Below are positions 7,347 through 14,040 of a stretch of 21,709 bases of DNA, piece by piece. Location of the stretch: the IMG/VR virus record IMGVR_UViG_3300020109_000149, positions 1 to 21,709 of that record. One strand, written 5' to 3'. The DNA is from a virus. Every line of letters starts with the position of its first letter. Positions within the stretch are counted from its first letter, which is position 1. A program made the translations under genes and the position numbers. The notes below the pieces were generated by a model. That model had not been told where the DNA came from and searched no databases. It saw nothing but the letters and a program-made list of their open reading frames with translations.

Positions 7347-8987
7347 ATGCAAGAAAATAAATCAATTGTTGAAGAGGCGTTGATTCAAATGAAAAATGTT
7401 GAACAAGCAATCGCCGAGAATGCAAAAGGAATACTTCGTTCTACAATGAAAGAAGAAATCGGGCAATTAGTAAAAGAATCTCTATCGGAGCAAGACGATG
7501 AAGATGAGGTTGACTTAGACTCAGAAGTAGATACTGATGATGAAATGGATTCTGATGAAGATGAAATGGATACTGAGGTTGATAATGAAGATGAAATGGA
7601 CATGGACATTGAGATGGACATGGATATGGATTCTGAAAGTCCTATAGACTTAACAGGAGCATCTGACGAAGAAATTCTTAAAATTTTTAAAGCAATGGGC
7701 GAAGAAGATGGAATCATCGTTAAAAAAGATGGTAATGATATTCATATTACTGATAACAATCAGGACGCTGAATACCTTGTTAAATTAGGAGAATCTATGA
7801 AAGAAGAAACAGTCGAACAAGATGACATGGAGGAGGACATGGATGTGGATTCTGATGGACCCGACATGAATACTGTAAGTGATGAAAACATTGACATGAT
7901 CGTTGACAAACTTTTCGATTCCGATCATTCTTTAGAAGAGGATGATAACGAAGACGAAGAAGTTGATGAAATTGTTTATGAGATTAGTCTTGACGAAGAT
8001 GATGATATTGAGGAAGATGATGATATTGAGGAAGAGGAAGAGATTGAAGAAATCGAAGAGGATACCTATGAAGGAATGCATCATAACATTGAAGAAGAAG
8101 ACGAAGAAATGCAATTCGACATTGACACAACTGAAGAATCTTACGACCATGAAAAGGTCGGAGTAAAAGAGGCTAAGATGGCCGTAAAACCAGTAGGTAA
8201 GGGCATCGGAAAACCTGACTTCAAATATGACGGTGAGACTGAATACAAATCACCAAAGAAAATGAAGCAAGGAACAAAAGGCGTTGGTATGGGTAAACCT
8301 AAATTTGAATACAAGAAAGGTGAAAATATGGAGGGAAAATCCAAAGTTGTTAAAGCAGAGACAAAAGAAGGTCAAGGATACAAAGACAAAGAGGATGAAA
8401 GGTTATCAATGAAGCATGGTAAAATTGCTTCGAAAAACCTTAAAACCACTAAGGCTCGTAGAGATGATGCTGGTTTCGAAAAAAGAGAAACCAAAGAAGC
8501 TGCTAGAACTTACGGGTTTGGATCAGCGGATAATTCGAGAGGTCTAAGAAAAGGTATTACTAATAACAGAAACCTCACATACGAATCCCTTGAAGTAGAA
8601 GTGAAACAACTTAGAGAAAAAAATGAAGAGTACAGAAAAGCACTTAACATTTTCAGATCGAAACTAAATGAAGTTGCAATCTTCAATTCAAATTTAGCTT
8701 ACGCTACTAGATTATTCACAGAACATACTACAACTAAAAAGGAAAAAATTAACATCCTTAGAAGATTTGATAGTGTTGAATCATTGAAAGAATCTAAAAA
8801 CCTATACAAAACTCTAAAAGATGAGTTGTCACAAACTGAAACAACACCTTCTAAATCTATCAACGAATCAGTTGGTAAAATCGAAAAGGTTGTATCTACT
8901 GGGTCAGCAACAAATCTAATAGAAACCAAGACTTACGAAGCACCTCAATTCTTAAGAATTAAGGATCTTATGAATAAGATTGGATAA
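7347..8987 (+). CDS. Prohead core scaffold protein (T4 gp22-like), unusually acidic and long
   Basis: This is the probable assembly core around which capsid protein polymerises and which the protease then degrades. It has 546 residues, about twice T4 gp22 (269 aa). Residues 1-45 form a helix containing KSIVEEALIQ; 45-265 are extremely Asp/Glu-rich; 270-405 are basic; 410-546 are helical, including a stretch FNSNLAYATRLF that resembles gp22-type C-termini. Two pairs of internal repeats are visible: TGASDEEILKIF (103-114) with NTVSDENIDMIV (175-186), and GIGKPDFKY (286-294) with GMGKPKFEY (314-322). An exact 18-bp tandem duplication lies in the acidic region. Position between protease and capsid gene supports the call; the acidic insert itself matches nothing specific. 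Confidence 0.85.
   Translation: MQENKSIVEEALIQMKNVEQAIAENAKGILRSTMKEEIGQLVKESLSEQDDEDEVDLDSEVDTDDEMDSDEDEMDTEVDNEDEMDMDIEMDMDMDSESPIDLTGASDEEILKIFKAMGEEDGIIVKKDGNDIHITDNNQDAEYLVKLGESMKEETVEQDDMEEDMDVDSDGPDMNTVSDENIDMIVDKLFDSDHSLEEDDNEDEEVDEIVYEISLDEDDDIEEDDDIEEEEEIEEIEEDTYEGMHHNIEEEDEEMQFDIDTTEESYDHEKVGVKEAKMAVKPVGKGIGKPDFKYDGETEYKSPKKMKQGTKGVGMGKPKFEYKKGENMEGKSKVVKAETKEGQGYKDKEDERLSMKHGKIASKNLKTTKARRDDAGFEKRETKEAARTYGFGSADNSRGLRKGITNNRNLTYESLEVEVKQLREKNEEYRKALNIFRSKLNEVAIFNSNLAYATRLFTEHTTTKKEKINILRRFDSVESLKESKNLYKTLKDELSQTETTPSKSINESVGKIEKVVSTGSATNLIETKTYEAPQFLRIKDLMNKIG
7995..8030 (+). repeat. 18-bp perfect tandem duplication in the scaffold gene
   Basis: GAAGATGATGATATTGAG occurs twice back to back (7995-8012, 8013-8030), encoding two six-residue units EDDDIE. 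It is in frame and lies in the most acidic part of the protein, consistent with expansion by replication slippage. Confidence 0.9.
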
Positions 8988-9016
8988 TAAAATATAAAAA
9001 CAAAAAAAAATAAAAA

Positions 9017-10819
9017 ATGGGAGCATTATTAGAATCAGGTCTCGTTGGTAACATCGGTCTTAAGCACCTTAAAGTTATCAAGGAAGACACTATCAACAAA
9101 TGGGACAAATTAGGATTCTTAGAGGGTCTTAAAGGTCACCAAAAGGAAAACATCGCTCAGCTTTTCGAAAACCAAGCATCATATTTGATCAATGAAGCAG
9201 CTACAACTGACTCATCAGGTTCTTTCGAAACTGTAGTTTTCCCAATCGTTAGAAGAGTTTTCTCTAAACTTTTAGCTAACGATATCGTTTCAGTACAAGC
9301 TATGAACCTACCAATTGGTAAGTTGTTCTACTTCGTACCTCACATTCAGAGATATCAGTCTCCGGATGAATTATTACCTACAAATGGTGGTGATCACTAT
9401 GCACCGTTTGGGGCACCTAACGGACCGTCATCACAAAATGCTGGTTACAACCAATACGATAAAGATCTTTATGATCTTTTCTATGAGGGTAACGAACCAG
9501 ATTTGGATCCCCCAGGTCTATTCGATTATTCCAAAGGTACATTTTCGGCAGAGACCATTACAGCTTCTACGCAAGTATGGAATTCTGCAGGAAGTGCTCT
9601 AATCCAATCAGGATACGTTGCAGGTACTTACAGAAAAGTAATCATGGCACTCTCAGGTTTCAACAGTGCAGGTCAAGGTCAATTGATCGGACCAGACGGT
9701 AACGAACAAGATACTGAAGCTTTCTTATCTTCTTTACAAGTTCTTCCAATCACTAATGCAACCGCTAATGGATTCTCAGGTGTTAACTCACCAGTATTAT
9801 TCAGAGTTGTAACTCAGGTTTACGGACAAGGTATTGTACAATACGGTGGACAAGCAACTACTTCATTCCCTTCAACAGGTAATGGTGGATCTTACAACAA
9901 CATATGCGATGCTAATGGCGTAATTTATCTTGAAGCTGATCTTCAAGTTCCTTGTGAAGTAACTTCTTCTTCACTTGATGGTTATTCTGGATTCACTACA
10001 ACAGTGAACACAGACTACAACCAAGCATTCAAGTGTAAGTATAGAGTTTACAAAGAAATGGAATTCGAAGACAGATTGGGTGAGGTTTCTTTCGATCTAC
10101 AGGCTGTAACAGTATCTGTAACTGAAAGAAAACTAAGAGCTCAATGGTCACCTGAATTGGCTCAAGACGTTGCGGCATTCCACAACATCGATGCTGAAGC
10201 TGAATTAACTGCTCTATTATCAGAGCAAGTTGCAGCTGAAATCGATAGAGAGATCCTAAGAGACCTTAGAAAAGGTGCAGCTTGGAACTTAAGATGGAAC
10301 TATAACGGATGGAAGCAATTGGGTAGCAATGCAGTACCTTATACACAAAAGGACTGGAACCAGACGCTTATCACAGCAATCAACCAAATTTCAGCTCAGA
10401 TCCACAAATCAACTCTAAGAGGTGGTGCTAACTGGATCGTTGTATCTTCTGAAATCAGTGCAATTTTTGATGATTTGGAATATTTCCACGTATCAAACGC
10501 GGCTCCTGAGCAAGATCAATACAACATGGGTATTGAAAGAGTTGGTTCTCTTTCTGGTAGATATCAAGTTTATAGAGATCCTTACTTCCCAGCAAACCAA
10601 GTGTTATTGGGTCATAAAGGAACATCATTACTTGACACAGGTTATATCTACGCACCATATGTACCTTTACAACTTACTCCAACAATGTATAACCCATTCA
10701 ACTTCACACCTATCAAGGGTATCATGACTAGATACGCTAAGAAAATGGTTAACAACCGTTTCTATGGTAGAATCACAGTTGATGGAGTTAGAACATTTGA
10801 TTTGAGAGAGTTAAGATAA
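9017..10819 (+). CDS. Major capsid protein (T4 gp23-like)
   Basis: This is the shell protein, 600 residues against 521 in T4 gp23. The N-terminal region resembles gp23: INKWDKLGFLEGL, then IAQLFENQ (T4 has IAKIFENQ), and later VSVQAMNLPIGKLFYFV (T4: GVQPMNSPTGQVFALR). An (I/L)-x-E protease site is visible as LINE at 57-60, followed by AATTD, so the mature protein probably starts at Ala61, close to the T4 cleavage after residue 65. The C-terminal part contains VPLQLTPTMYNPFNFTP and ends RTFDLREL. It starts with ATG at 9017, 29 nt after the scaffold stop, in a purely A-rich leader without a Shine-Dalgarno sequence. Codon choice looks more GC-flexible than in neighbours, as expected for a very highly expressed gene. 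A strong terminator follows. Confidence 0.95.
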   Translation: MGALLESGLVGNIGLKHLKVIKEDTINKWDKLGFLEGLKGHQKENIAQLFENQASYLINEAATTDSSGSFETVVFPIVRRVFSKLLANDIVSVQAMNLPIGKLFYFVPHIQRYQSPDELLPTNGGDHYAPFGAPNGPSSQNAGYNQYDKDLYDLFYEGNEPDLDPPGLFDYSKGTFSAETITASTQVWNSAGSALIQSGYVAGTYRKVIMALSGFNSAGQGQLIGPDGNEQDTEAFLSSLQVLPITNATANGFSGVNSPVLFRVVTQVYGQGIVQYGGQATTSFPSTGNGGSYNNICDANGVIYLEADLQVPCEVTSSSLDGYSGFTTTVNTDYNQAFKCKYRVYKEMEFEDRLGEVSFDLQAVTVSVTERKLRAQWSPELAQDVAAFHNIDAEAELTALLSEQVAAEIDREILRDLRKGAAWNLRWNYNGWKQLGSNAVPYTQKDWNQTLITAINQISAQIHKSTLRGGANWIVVSSEISAIFDDLEYFHVSNAAPEQDQYNMGIERVGSLSGRYQVYRDPYFPANQVLLGHKGTSLLDTGYIYAPYVPLQLTPTMYNPFNFTPIKGIMTRYAKKMVNNRFYGRITVDGVRTFDLRELR

Positions 10820-10839
10820 TATGGTCTAACCAAAATATT

Positions 10840-10868
10840 AAAGGGTCCTTCGGGACCCTTTTTTTTTT
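10840..10868 (+). terminator. Strong rho-independent terminator after capsid gene
   Basis: AAAGGGTCC (10840-10848) pairs with GGACCCTTT (10853-10861) around a stable TTCG tetraloop, followed by an uninterrupted T run to 10868. It closes the head-gene transcription unit. Confidence 0.95.
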
Positions 10869-10875
10869 ATTTTTA

Positions 10876-10883
10876 TATTTATA
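10876..10883 (+). promoter_or_regulatory. TATTTATA motif 3 nt before a start codon
   Basis: An exact TATTTATA, 8 nt after the terminator T tract and only 3 nt before ATG 10887. If it is a -10-type element, transcription would begin inside the gene; either the true start codon is further downstream or the motif acts in another way. Confidence 0.5.
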
Positions 10884-10886
10884 AAC

Positions 10887-12113
10887 ATGATAAAACAAAA
10901 TTTGAATATTGATTCGAATGAAGTTCTAAGGATTTTAAATTTACATAAAATCGCAACAAAAAATCATTATATTCTGAGAGAACAGACAGAGGTTGTAATT
11001 GGTATCGACAAAAAAACGGAAGAAAAATATTTTCCAACACAGAAGCTCGGAGACAAATTCGAGTATGGGGTTTATGACTCACCCTCTGTAAAATCAGAGA
11101 TTCAAAGATTAAAACCTCAAATCGAAGATTTTATTGATAAAACTGATGCTAATAAATTCATTGTGAATGTATCTGCGGGAGAGTCCCAAGTTACAAATCC
11201 GAAAGGATTCGAAAAAAAAGGGAGTTTGGCATTAGAAAGAGCCAGAAGCATAAAAAAATATTTTGAAGAAATATTCCCTTATTTTGTAAAAAAAGGCACA
11301 CTTGTTATTTCTATACCTCCCGATGTTGATCATGTAAAAATAGGGGAAACACCATATAAAAGAGGTGACCAAAACAACCCCGATAAAAAGAGAAAATACA
11401 GAGAAGAGCAGTTTGTAAATTTTGATATCACGGGTTCAGGTTCTAAAACTACAGAAGTAGTGAAAACAAAATTTTTGTGTAATACGGAACCGCTAAAAAA
11501 TGAAGGTGGGTATTTGATGGCTGATTTAGATTTTACTCAAATAGTTCCTTGGAAGTTGAATAGAGGAGAGGGTCTTGTTTATATTACAATTGAAACTATT
11601 AATATGCCTGATATCATTTATTTTGAATACAATGGTAAGATTTATGGTGATACATTATTTAGAGGTCTCAATACTGATCCTTATAGGATTTTCTTGGGCA
11701 CCTCTTTGAGATCGAAATTTGGTAACGCTGATTTACCTGCTCAAATGGGTGATAATAAAATTACAGGTTTGAATTCAAATGATTCGAGAATAATTGATTC
11801 ATTAGATGAAATGAAGAAATGGGGACTATCTGAAAGTTTCCGAAATACTTTTGGACCCAACTCTTCTTTGTCTAATAGTCAATATATGGATGCTTTCAAT
11901 AGATTTGACAGGTCGGGTAAAAAGAAAAGATTATTGTCAGACTTAGGTGAATATTTCCCATGGGGTATCCTTACTTCCGAAATGGGGAAAGGAGTTCATA
12001 AGATAGGTCCTATTCAAAAAATAGATGGCGTGGATGAAATCAAGATTTATAATGTAGCTCCAGTCGGCACTACTAAGTGGAGTATCTACCTTAATTGTAA
12101 AACCCCTGAATAA
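10887..12113 (+). CDS. Unknown protein with OmpA-like segment
   Basis: This 408-residue protein is not recognised as a whole. Residues 91-183 resemble an OmpA C-terminal-like (peptidoglycan-binding) fold: FIVNVSAGES, then LALERARSIKKYF (compare the family pattern L-S-x-x-R-A-x-x-V-x-x-x-L), and later KYREEQFVNFDITG (compare R-R-V-x-x-x-I). The rest, 190-408, is beta-rich with no known motif. The N-terminus is odd: VLRILNLHKIATKNHYILRE, a helical peptide ending in a possible L-x-E protease site. No signal peptide is present, so a virion protein is more likely than an exported one. Its last 171 nt are overlapped antisense by the gene at 11943-12359. There is no Shine-Dalgarno sequence. Confidence 0.75.
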   Translation: MIKQNLNIDSNEVLRILNLHKIATKNHYILREQTEVVIGIDKKTEEKYFPTQKLGDKFEYGVYDSPSVKSEIQRLKPQIEDFIDKTDANKFIVNVSAGESQVTNPKGFEKKGSLALERARSIKKYFEEIFPYFVKKGTLVISIPPDVDHVKIGETPYKRGDQNNPDKKRKYREEQFVNFDITGSGSKTTEVVKTKFLCNTEPLKNEGGYLMADLDFTQIVPWKLNRGEGLVYITIETINMPDIIYFEYNGKIYGDTLFRGLNTDPYRIFLGTSLRSKFGNADLPAQMGDNKITGLNSNDSRIIDSLDEMKKWGLSESFRNTFGPNSSLSNSQYMDAFNRFDRSGKKKRLLSDLGEYFPWGILTSEMGKGVHKIGPIQKIDGVDEIKIYNVAPVGTTKWSIYLNCKTPE

Positions 12114-12359
12114 GATTGGATACAATTTTTTGATATCATCTTCATAGTAATCTAAATATATCTTTTTTTCAAAATCAAAAATTCTTAATTGTGTTACCTT
12201 AATCGTGTCCTTTTTGTTGTACCAAGAAACAAAGGTCACGTGCTTTCCGATAATTGAATCAACGTATTTTAGAACTGGAGCATTTTCTTTTTTTATTTGT
12301 GCAGCAACATTTATGAAAAATAAAGGGCATACAAATAAAAGTAATATAATTTTTTTCAT
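11943..12359 (-). CDS. Small exported protein, antisense-overlapping its neighbour (possible moron or truncated gene)
   Basis: The 138-residue frame begins with a convincing signal peptide: MKK, a hydrophobic core IILLLFVCPLFFI, and NVAAQ, a Bacteroidota-like cleavage region. The mature part after about residue 21 is KKENAPVLKYV onward and matches no family I know. Residues 83-138 lie antisense to the 3' end of the 10887 gene, so only about 82 codons are independent. That suggests the gene lost its original 3' end and now reads into its neighbour. A TATTTTTG (TAnnTTTG, the Bacteroidota -7 element) lies at 12394-12401, 34 nt upstream, consistent with its own host-type promoter. The role is unknown; an envelope-acting product is inferred from the signal peptide only. 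Confidence 0.6.
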   Translation of the reverse strand: MKKIILLLFVCPLFFINVAAQIKKENAPVLKYVDSIIGKHVTFVSWYNKKDTIKVTQLRIFDFEKKIYLDYYEDDIKKLYPILFRGFTIKVDTPLSSADWSYIINLDFIHAIYFLNRTYLMNSFPHFGSKDTPWEIFT

Positions 12360-12393
12360 AAGATTATTTTGTGCAATATTAAATAAATTTGCT

Positions 12394-12401
12394 CAAAAAT
12401 A
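12394..12401 (-). promoter_or_regulatory. Bacteroidota-type TAnnTTTG element upstream of the exported-protein gene
   Basis: The minus strand reads TATTTTTG, matching the Bacteroidota -7 consensus TAnnTTTG, 34 nt before the start codon. No clear -33 element is seen, and the region is AT-rich. Confidence 0.35.
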
Positions 12402-12570
12402 AAAAAAATCTCTAAAAATATAAGAGTATTTCAGTTTCATCATACAGGTATTGTCATAAGAAACAGTTAGATATGGTTTTAAACCTTTTTAAGACACTAA
12501 TAATAAATTTGTGATATACCCTGAGAGGATAAAGATAATAGTCCTAAAGGGATGTAATTGCAATTAACTG

Positions 12571-12645
12571 TGGTCGGAGTCGAACGGATACACCCCACAA
12601 CTTTGGTTTCCAAGACCAGTTTGTCTACAAGTATCAGAATTTATG
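12571..12645 (-). pseudogene. Degenerate tRNA-like sequence, possibly tRNA-Pro(UGG)
   Basis: Read on the minus strand, the segment holds GTTCGACTCC, a T-loop signature; the loop CTTGGAA closed by TGGT/ACCA, which has U33 and would give anticodon UGG (Pro); and TTGTAGA, resembling a D-loop TTGGTAGA that lost a G. Three features argue against a working tRNA: the T-stem pairs only 3 of 5 positions (ATCCG against CCGAC), the spacing between anticodon arm and T-arm is about 8 nt too long, and I find no clean 7-bp acceptor stem. It could be a decayed phage tRNA or a different structured RNA. Confidence 0.3.
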
Positions 12646-12658
12646 AAAATAGCCCTTT

Positions 12659-12868
12659 CTAATTTTGTTCGAGTATCCTCAATGATCTTGATATCGATTC
12701 ACTTTCATTCAAATCGAATAGACCGTTTCTAAACCCGTGTCTCAGGGCTTCTGACACAATCATAAGTGCTTGTTCTTTTTTTAGATTGTCAAGAAAAATA
12801 CCCAAAGACTTATTATCCTTGTATTGAATGGTCTCAAATAAAAAATATGATTCTGTTGTTCCTGTCAT
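12659..12868 (-). CDS. Small protein of unknown function
   Basis: This 69-residue protein has no family I recognise. It has a helical, leucine-rich middle (LGIFLDNLKKEQALMIVSEA) and a C-terminal helix ESISRSLRILEQN. There is no signal peptide or membrane span. It is divergent from the 12903 gene, with 34 nt between them that contain a TATTTATA motif facing the plus strand; the reverse complement TATAAATA faces this gene 16 nt from its start. It is isolated from other minus-strand genes, so it is less certain than its neighbours. Confidence 0.55.
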   Translation of the reverse strand: MTGTTESYFLFETIQYKDNKSLGIFLDNLKKEQALMIVSEALRHGFRNGLFDLNESESISRSLRILEQN

Positions 12869-12884
12869 AATCTTCTTATTTCAA

Positions 12885-12892
12885 TATTTATA
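12885..12892 (+). promoter_or_regulatory. TATTTATA motif between divergent genes
   Basis: An exact TATTTATA ends 10 nt before ATG 12903. It lies between divergent genes, so either orientation could be meaningful, but the plus orientation fits the other copies. Confidence 0.5.
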
Positions 12893-12902
12893 ATATAAGA
12901 GT

Positions 12903-13610
12903 ATGATTATAAAACTAAATGAGACAACAAGGACGAAGGGATCTGGTAGATATGAGATACCAATAATTATGGGTCCTGAAGATTGGAAGAAAAGTAGTCT
13001 TCAACCATTTACTAACGCGGTTTCCAAATACGTTAGCCCCAAAAATTCTCACGATTCGTACGATGGGGATATGAGTCAAAATCAAAAACAAATAGATACA
13101 GACGAAAAGTTTTATAAGAAGGTTAAAAATATGTTGAAAAAAGTTTCTAATAGTAAAAGTGATAAAGGTGATAATATTCATGGTTATAATCCTGAAACCG
13201 TTAAAAAGTACAAAAAAAAGTTTGACATGAAAGAAGAAAAAGATATTGAAAAAATCCTCAAAGAAGATTTAGCCGTTTGGTTTGGAACTAAAAAAAAATC
13301 AAAGGGTAGTAAACAACCACAAGGTCCTTGGGTTAATATTTGCCGTAGAGATAAAAATGGTAAACATCCACCCTGTGGTAGACCTCAAGCTGACGACAAA
13401 TCTTATCCAAAATGTAGAGCCATGGGGGTTGCAAGAAGAATGTCTGACTCACAGAAAAAATCTGCATGTTCTCAAAAAAGAAGAGCGGAGAAGAAGGATA
13501 CTCAAACAGGTAGGGGTCAGAAGCCTGTAATGACCTCGTATAAACCGAGGAAAGAGAGTTTAGAACAAATAATCAAAAAAGTTTTGAGAGAATCAATCCA
13601 ACCTCGATAG
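12903..13610 (+). CDS. Basic protein with DUF5872-like cysteine module
   Basis: This 235-residue, Lys-rich protein has a poorly ordered N-terminal half and a conserved-looking C-terminal module from about residue 121: EDLAVWFGTKKK, GPWVNICRRDKNGKHPPCGR, YPKCRAMGVARRM, and SQKKSACSQKRRAEKK. Such modules (DUF5872-like, by memory) recur in large phages and other large viruses; function unknown. Four cysteines occur at regular spacing and could bind metal, which is inference. The last residues, LEQIIKKVLRES, resemble the N-terminus of the protein at 14034-14501. Its 3' end overlaps the convergent 13593 gene by 18 nt. The strong positive charge would suit a DNA- or head-associated protein. Confidence 0.8.
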   Translation: MIIKLNETTRTKGSGRYEIPIIMGPEDWKKSSLQPFTNAVSKYVSPKNSHDSYDGDMSQNQKQIDTDEKFYKKVKNMLKKVSNSKSDKGDNIHGYNPETVKKYKKKFDMKEEKDIEKILKEDLAVWFGTKKKSKGSKQPQGPWVNICRRDKNGKHPPCGRPQADDKSYPKCRAMGVARRMSDSQKKSACSQKRRAEKKDTQTGRGQKPVMTSYKPRKESLEQIIKKVLRESIQPR

Positions 13611-14006
13611 TATAGTTTTTAGAGAATATTGGATGTTCTGCCTAATTTCATTTTCAAGTTCGTTTCTTGTTTTTTCTAAATTTTCATCGAACAAATATTT
13701 CAGTTTTTGAAAGTTTTCTGTGCTTTGTACATAAACAGTATAACTATACGTGTGATTGATAATATGTATCGTATGGTTCTCTATCAATATGTACATCCTC
13801 AAAGATTCGTTTTTGATGATCCTTTTGGAAGAGATTGGAGAAAAACTTAATTTTGAACTTGGATGTGTAATCAGCTTGAAACTTATTTCGCACGCGAATT
13901 CTTCCTCACTAGTAATCAGTGGCTTGGGATCAAATTTATCCTTCAGAGTTAAAAATATCCGATACAAAAGTCTCGGTAAAAAACCTACAACTTTATTTTT
14001 CTCCAT
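13593..14006 (-). CDS. Protein of unknown function, end of the minus-strand operon
   Basis: This 137-residue protein shows a basic, hydrophobic N-terminus (FLPRLLYRIFLTLK) and a C-terminal helix rich in Glu/Asn/Lys (ENLEKTRNELENEIRQN). I do not recognise it. It begins 27 nt after the stop of the 14034 gene and could be either the last gene of that operon or separately expressed: TATATTTG, a Bacteroidota-type TAnnTTTG, lies 4 nt upstream with a TTG 19 nt before it. Its 3' end overlaps the convergent 12903 gene by 18 nt. A plus-strand frame antisense to it has no recognisable features and is judged spurious. Confidence 0.65.
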   Translation of the reverse strand: MEKNKVVGFLPRLLYRIFLTLKDKFDPKPLITSEEEFACEISFKLITHPSSKLSFSPISSKRIIKNESLRMYILIENHTIHIINHTYSYTVYVQSTENFQKLKYLFDENLEKTRNELENEIRQNIQYSLKTILSRLD

Positions 14007-14010
14007 TATT

Positions 14011-14040
14011 CAAATATAAGAAAGATTCAATCATTAACAA
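14011..14040 (-). promoter_or_regulatory. Bacteroidota-type promoter upstream of the 13593 gene
   Basis: The minus strand reads TTG (14038-14040), 19 nt, then TATATTTG (14011-14018), matching TTG-N17-23-TAnnTTTG as known for Flavobacterium. It lies 4 nt from ATG 14006, so transcripts would be leaderless or nearly so. Confidence 0.4.

Larger units (their letters stand above)
12360..12658. other. Non-coding stretch with structured sequence and a tRNA-like relic
   Basis: I see no convincing gene here. The left part (12360-12500) is AT-rich leader and spacer. On the plus strand, CCCT (12519-12522) can pair with AGGG (12548-12551) and AGGA with TCCT inside it, giving an interrupted hairpin. The right part (about 12571-12645) carries tRNA-like elements on the minus strand, described separately. 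A short palindrome AATTGCAATT lies at 12556-12565. Confidence 0.5.

Noticed and set aside
7385-8344. Minus-strand and plus frame +1 open frames inside the scaffold gene (Ser-rich, Phe/Ile-rich or Lys-rich)
   Set aside because: They are by-products of the repetitive acidic GAT/GAA codons of the scaffold gene and have no start context or recognisable domain.
12205-12402. Plus-strand frame of 65 codons opposite the exported-protein gene
   Set aside because: It is antisense to a gene with a clear signal peptide and shows no protein-like features of its own.
12512-12552. Group I intron core-like sequence on the plus strand (AAGATAATAGTCC resembling the conserved S element)
   Set aside because: The matching R element and the P3/P4/P6 helices are not visible, and there is no split gene around it on the plus strand. 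The tRNA-like relic next to it is on the other strand.
13756-14019. Plus-strand frame of 87 codons antisense to the 13593 gene
   Set aside because: It lies fully antisense to a gene placed at the end of a compact operon, and its product has no recognisable features.
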